Assembly (NCBI GenBank): GCA_045535815.1
Contig: JAZSMJ010000068.1
Location: forward strand, 1-64,000
Origin: JAZSMJ01 sp045535815
GTDB taxonomy: Bacteria > Bacillota > Clostridia > Oscillospirales > CAG-272
Length of the DNA stretch: 64,000 nt
Direction: 5' to 3'
Numbering within the stretch: position 1 is the stretch's first letter; the number at the start of each line of letters is the position of its first letter. A program made the position numbers and the translations under genes. Under the pieces are notes generated by a model that was not told the origin of the DNA, did no database searches, and saw nothing but the letters and a program-made list of their open reading frames with translations. Of the stretch, positions 60,739 to 64,000 are shown one piece after another.

Positions 60739-62469
60739 ATGGCATTTGACGCCGGCATGGTTGCCGCAGTTGCAAACGAACTCAGAATAAAGCTGACCGG
60801 AGCAAGAGTCGAAAAGGTACAGCAGCCCGAAAAGGATGAAATAGTGCTTGTTATGCACAGCGGCAGAGAGAATTACAGGCTCTGCCTTTCGGCAGGTGTC
60901 GGAAGCGCAAGAGTAAATCTGACGGCTGTGCAAAAGGAAAATCCGCAGTCTGCACCTATGTTCTGTATGCTTTTGAGAAAGCATCTGACAGGGTCTAGGC
61001 TGCAGAATATTACTCAGCTCGGATTTGAGAGAGTGCTTGAATTTGAATTTGAAGGCTATGACGAGATGGGATTTATCTCCAAAAGATATATCATAGCCGA
61101 GATAATGGGCAAGTGCAGTAATATCATATTTACAAATGAAGAAAAAAAGGTGCTCGGAGCTGTCAAGACGGTTGATTTCACCACCAGCCGTCTGAGACAG
61201 GTGCTTCCGGGTATGATATACGAAATGCCTCCGTCTCAGGAGGGCAAGACAGACCCCTTGAGTATGGAACGGGACGAGTTTTATTCTCTTTTTGAGAAAA
61301 AGGGATTTGACGCTCCCGCAGATAAATTTATACTTAATAATTTTATAGGAATATCTCCGCTTATATCCCGTGAGATAGCATATCTTGCAGGTGATGAGAT
61401 AAGTGCACAGTCGCTGTGGAATGCCTTTTCAGCCGTTTGCGACGTTATAAGGAATGCAGACTTTACACCAATACTTATTAAAGATGAAAGCGGAAAGCCG
61501 TTTGAATACAGCTTTATGCCTATAAAGCAGTACGGTATTTCTGCCGATACGGAGGATACCGGATCCTTCGGTGCGCTGATAGACGGATATTTCGCAAAGC
61601 GTGAAAAGATAGAACGTATAAAGCAGCGCTCGTCCGATATAATGAAGCTCCTTACAAATGCAGAGGCACATCTGAGAAGGAAGATAGCTGCTCAGGAAAA
61701 CGATATCAAGGCGAGTGAGGAGAAGGAGGTATATAAGCGAAACGGCGACCTTATAACGGCTAATATGTATATGCTGTCAAGAGGTATGACCAGCGCTGAG
61801 CTTGTAGATTATTCAGACGAGAATATGCCAACCGTGACCGTCACGCTTGATTCAAGGCTCACACCTGCGCAGAACGCACAGCGTTATTACAAATACTATA
61901 ACAAAGCAAAGGCGGCGCAGATCGAGGTTGCAAAGCAGCTTGAGATATCAAAGTCAGAGCTTGAGTATATATACACCGTTTTTGAAGCGCTTGTCAAGGC
62001 GGAAAACGAGGCAGACCTTGCCGAGATAAGAGACGAGCTATACCGTTCGGGCTATGCCTCCAAAATGAAGAACTATGCCGTAAAAAAGATGAGCGCCTCA
62101 AAGCCGCTTGAATTCGTGACCGACGGCGGATACAGAGTTCTGTGCGGTAAGAATAACACGCAGAACGATTATATAACCACAAAGCTTGCAGATAAGAACG
62201 ACTATTGGTTCCACGTAAAGAATATGCCGGGCTCCCACGTTCTTCTCATCTGTGACGACGAGCCGGGAGAGATGGATTTCACCCAGGCGGCAATGATTGC
62301 GGCGCGTTATTCAAAGGCGTCTGACGGGGTAAACGTTGCGGTGGACTACACCAAAGCGAGATACGTAAAGAAGCCGGGAGGCTCAAAGCCGGGATTCGTT
62401 ATCTATACCACCAACTGGACAGCCTACGTTACCCCGGATGCAAAAGAAGTAGAAAGACTTAAGAAGTAG
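60739..62469 (+). CDS. rqcH: NFACT-family ribosome quality control protein RqcH
   Basis: A 576-residue protein of the Rqc2/FbpA family. In Bacillus RqcH binds stalled 50S subunits and adds Ala tails to nascent chains. Residues about 1-200 are NFACT-N (FDAGMVAAVANELRIKLTGA, APMFCMLLRKHL), the middle has the long coiled coil (about 300-430), and NFACT-R ends the protein (KNDYWFHVKNMPGSHVLL, VDYTKARYVKKP and KPGFVIYTTNW). Old labels read fibronectin-binding protein. A perfect terminator follows. Confidence 0.93.
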   Translation: MAFDAGMVAAVANELRIKLTGARVEKVQQPEKDEIVLVMHSGRENYRLCLSAGVGSARVNLTAVQKENPQSAPMFCMLLRKHLTGSRLQNITQLGFERVLEFEFEGYDEMGFISKRYIIAEIMGKCSNIIFTNEEKKVLGAVKTVDFTTSRLRQVLPGMIYEMPPSQEGKTDPLSMERDEFYSLFEKKGFDAPADKFILNNFIGISPLISREIAYLAGDEISAQSLWNAFSAVCDVIRNADFTPILIKDESGKPFEYSFMPIKQYGISADTEDTGSFGALIDGYFAKREKIERIKQRSSDIMKLLTNAEAHLRRKIAAQENDIKASEEKEVYKRNGDLITANMYMLSRGMTSAELVDYSDENMPTVTVTLDSRLTPAQNAQRYYKYYNKAKAAQIEVAKQLEISKSELEYIYTVFEALVKAENEADLAEIRDELYRSGYASKMKNYAVKKMSASKPLEFVTDGGYRVLCGKNNTQNDYITTKLADKNDYWFHVKNMPGSHVLLICDDEPGEMDFTQAAMIAARYSKASDGVNVAVDYTKARYVKKPGGSKPGFVIYTTNWTAYVTPDAKEVERLKK

Positions 62470-62480
62470 CAAAATAAAAA

Positions 62481-62511
62481 ACAAAACGGACCATCGGTCC
62501 GTTTTGTTTTT
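62481..62511 (+). terminator. Terminator of rqcH
   Basis: ACAAAACGGACC (62481-62492) and GGTCCGTTTTGT (62496-62507) pair around ATC, followed by TTTTTT. Confidence 0.92.
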
Positions 62512-62554
62512 TTAGAGGTGTTCAGATGTGAAACTGATCGGTATTAAAATGACG

Positions 62555-62794
62555 TCAGCTTTTTTTCTGCTTTTTTGAAGGTATCTCCCTTGGCGGATGT
62601 TTATCGGGGAATTCATACGGAGTCAGCGGGATATTATAAATATCCTCATAGGACTGTGTTTCGTCCTCATCCTCCGGCATTATTCTTGCAAGCCCCGTGC
62701 ATTCCGTGCTCGATACCACCGAGCCGCTCATAAGGTCGTTTTCATACGGCTCATGCTTGAATGGATCGGTTATTGGAAAATCATCTTTTTTCAT
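62555..62794 (-). CDS. Small acidic protein of unknown function
   Basis: A 79-residue soluble protein, acidic in the middle (MPEDEDETQSYEDIYNIPLT) and basic at the end (KKQKKS). It is probably disordered. ATG 62794 follows GGAGG at a workable distance, which supports a real gene. No family is recognised. Its ribosome site lies inside the stem of a strong hairpin (62801-62841), so translation may be controlled. It may share a transcript with the DMT gene upstream. Confidence 0.55.
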   Translation of the reverse strand: MKKDDFPITDPFKHEPYENDLMSGSVVSSTECTGLARIMPEDEDETQSYEDIYNIPLTPYEFPDKHPPREIPSKKQKKS

Positions 62795-62800
62795 AAAATA

Positions 62801-62841
62801 ATCGCCTCCGTCCGATATTAGTATTATCGGATAGAGGCGAT
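62801..62841 (-). promoter_or_regulatory. Hairpin that covers a ribosome-binding site
   Basis: ATCGCCTC/GAGGCGAT and TCCGATA/TATCGGA form a two-part stem (62801-62817 with 62825-62841). On the minus strand the 3' arm contains GGAGG, the ribosome site for the gene at 62794, paired to CCTC in the 5' arm. It may be a translational switch, or simply a terminator for the DMT gene (TTATTTT follows). Confidence 0.5.
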
Positions 62842-62866
62842 ATATTATAGGTAATTTTTTCTTTTG

Positions 62867-63748
62867 TTATCCTTTTGATTTTCTCTTAAGGAACGAAAGC
62901 TGTGTTTCGGAAATGACGATGGCGATAAATATCATAATGAAGCCTATAGCCAGACGAAGAGTGAATTCCTCGTCTGCATAAAAAATGAGCGAGAATATTA
63001 TGCCGAATACCGACTCAAGACTGAGAATAAGCGATGCGGCAGAAGGGGAGGTTCCTTTTTGTCCGACGTTCTGCAAAAGAAGGCAGAGGGCGGTAGGGAA
63101 TACCGCAAGATAGAAAAGCCAGGTCCAGCTTGATGCAGAAGCAGAAATACTCCAGCTCTCAGAGCACGCTGAGAAGATCCACGAAAGCACCGCCGAGGTC
63201 GCAAACTGAAGTATGGTTAGTATTACGGGATCGTGGTCACGGCTGAGCTTGGATATTGCTATCATATGTGCAGCAAAGAAAAATCCGCCGATAAGAGTAA
63301 AGCTGTCTCCGAAGCTCATTGTGAATCCGCCCTTGAGCGAAACGAGACCTATACCCGAAAGGCAGATAACTGCCGCTATGAAGTTGTAGATCGAGGGTCT
63401 TACCCTGTTTACTATCCACGCCATAAAGGGCACCATTATGCAGTACGATGCGGTAAGAAATGCATTTTTACCGGGAGTGGTATCGGTGATACCTATGGTC
63501 TGGGTAGCGTATGCTGCAAAAAGGAATACTCCAATAACAACGCCCCTCCACAGATGGCTGACGTCTGTGGTGCTGAACTTTTTCCAAAAAATAAGTATAA
63601 GTATTGCGGAGCCTATTGTGAAACGGACCCCGAGAAGCATAAACGGCGGAAAAACGTCCACCGAGTTTTTCATAAGTACGAATGACGTTCCCCAGATAAG
63701 TGCGGCGGCAAAAAGAGCGAGCTGGGGTAAAAATTTGATTTTTTTCAT
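62867..63748 (-). CDS. EamA/DMT-family permease
   Basis: A 293-residue membrane protein with about ten spans in two EamA repeats. It shows LALFAAALIWGTSFVLMK at the start, TPGKNAFLTASYCIMVPF and SLESVFGIIFSLIFY. It ends in a basic tail (KRKSKG). It is not closely similar to the DMT protein at 11988-12896. Such carriers move small metabolites or drugs; the substrate is unknown. The ATG at 63748 follows AAGGAAATATCTTT, a loosely spaced ribosome site. Confidence 0.85.
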   Translation of the reverse strand: MKKIKFLPQLALFAAALIWGTSFVLMKNSVDVFPPFMLLGVRFTIGSAILILIFWKKFSTTDVSHLWRGVVIGVFLFAAYATQTIGITDTTPGKNAFLTASYCIMVPFMAWIVNRVRPSIYNFIAAVICLSGIGLVSLKGGFTMSFGDSFTLIGGFFFAAHMIAISKLSRDHDPVILTILQFATSAVLSWIFSACSESWSISASASSWTWLFYLAVFPTALCLLLQNVGQKGTSPSAASLILSLESVFGIIFSLIFYADEEFTLRLAIGFIMIFIAIVISETQLSFLKRKSKG

Positions 63749-63772
63749 AAAGATATTTCCTTGCGATAATAG

Positions 63773-64000
63773 TTAAAGTGAACTTATAATATCCTTTTCC
63801 GACTCACCTATAACGGTTATGCCGTTTGAGATAAGCAGAGCTGCGGTTATCCCGTCTCCGACCTTGAGCGACCTTGAAAAGCTGCCGTCGTATACCCGTC
63901 CTTTTCCGCAGGATGGGCTTTTTTCTTTCAGTATAGCAAGCGTACATCCGTTTTCAAGTGCGATTTCAAGCGCTTTTTGCGCACCGAGAGAATACTGTGC
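63773..64000 (-). CDS. DUF523 family protein, C-terminal part
   Basis: The frame is open from the window end to the stop at 63773-63775, giving the last 75 residues. It reads GAQKALEIALENGCTLAILK, then SPSCGKGRVYDGSFS and GDGITAALLISNGITV. This is the conserved core of DUF523 (YbbK-like) proteins, including the SPSCG motif. The N-terminal half lies beyond the window. The function of the family is unknown; cysteine motifs suggest metal or cluster binding. It is 24 bp upstream of the DMT gene and on the same strand, so the two may be co-transcribed. Confidence 0.8.
   Translation of the reverse strand, partial: AQYSLGAQKALEIALENGCTLAILKEKSPSCGKGRVYDGSFSRSLKVGDGITAALLISNGITVIGESEKDIISSL

Noticed and set aside
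1..64000. CRISPR array
   Set aside because: No regularly spaced direct repeats were found on reading the window.

Overview
The window looks like the chromosome of an uncultured, spore-lineage, gut-type Clostridia (Firmicutes/Bacillota) bacterium. Support in the sequence: spoIVB, a sigG-like fragment, a PolC-type polymerase, the pyrH-frr-uppS-cdsA-dxr-rseP-ispG-polC block, the ylxM-ffh-rpsP-khpA block, a short-form hisG with hisZ, a T-box before thrS, a lysine riboswitch, dockerin-bearing secreted enzymes and near-consensus sigma-A promoters (usually 17-bp spacers). The exact taxon cannot be read from sequence alone.

Layout. 1-740: 3' end of a TPR-like gene, then palindromic repeats. 739-5477: ABC-2 exporter (two permeases, one ATPase) and an unknown lipoprotein. 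5.7-16.9 kb: accessory carbohydrate region with four sialidase-like beta-propeller proteins (an HpcH/HpaI aldolase-propeller fusion, a propeller with GLUG-like repeats, a plain propeller, and a secreted dockerin-propeller), three regulators of different families (AraC, ArsR-like, GntR/FadR) and a DMT permease. 17.1-19.4 kb: VanY-like lipoprotein and MFS transporter. 19.4-20.6 kb: a probable retron (promoter, msr-msd RNA, reverse transcriptase) with no effector gene beside it. 20.6-25.3 kb: spoIVB, then kdgK and eda (KDG kinase and KDPG aldolase), then pepD.

25.4-36.2 kb is the core cell-envelope, isoprenoid and replication block, ending in polC. 36.2-44.0 kb is a complete, tightly packed histidine operon hisZ-G-D-C-B-H-A-F-I-E. 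44.1-45.6 kb holds a small ORF and a lone large serine recombinase. 45.7-47.5 kb is a riboswitch-controlled NhaC-type (predicted lysine) transporter. 47.6-48.7 kb carries a stand-alone DUF4145 protein and a truncated sigG. tRNA-Thr(GGT) and khpA-rpsP-ffh-ylxM follow. 51.6-56.6 kb encodes a dockerin SGNH esterase and a PstS-like lipoprotein. 56.7-59.0 kb is thrS with its T-box. 59.0-64.0 kb holds an unknown protein, a GNAT protein, rqcH, a small acidic protein, a DMT permease and part of a DUF523 gene.

How the parts may fit together: the propeller genes, the pyruvate-aldolase fusion and the nearby kdgK-eda pair suggest use of acidic 2-keto-3-deoxy sugars (inference). The best candidates for undescribed biology are the effector-less retron, the aldolase-propeller fusion and the cytosolic propeller/GLUG protein. 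Smaller oddities are the truncated sigG, a duplicated lipoprotein leader fused to a repeat, and two genes (rseP, hisZ) that appear to start at a non-canonical codon.
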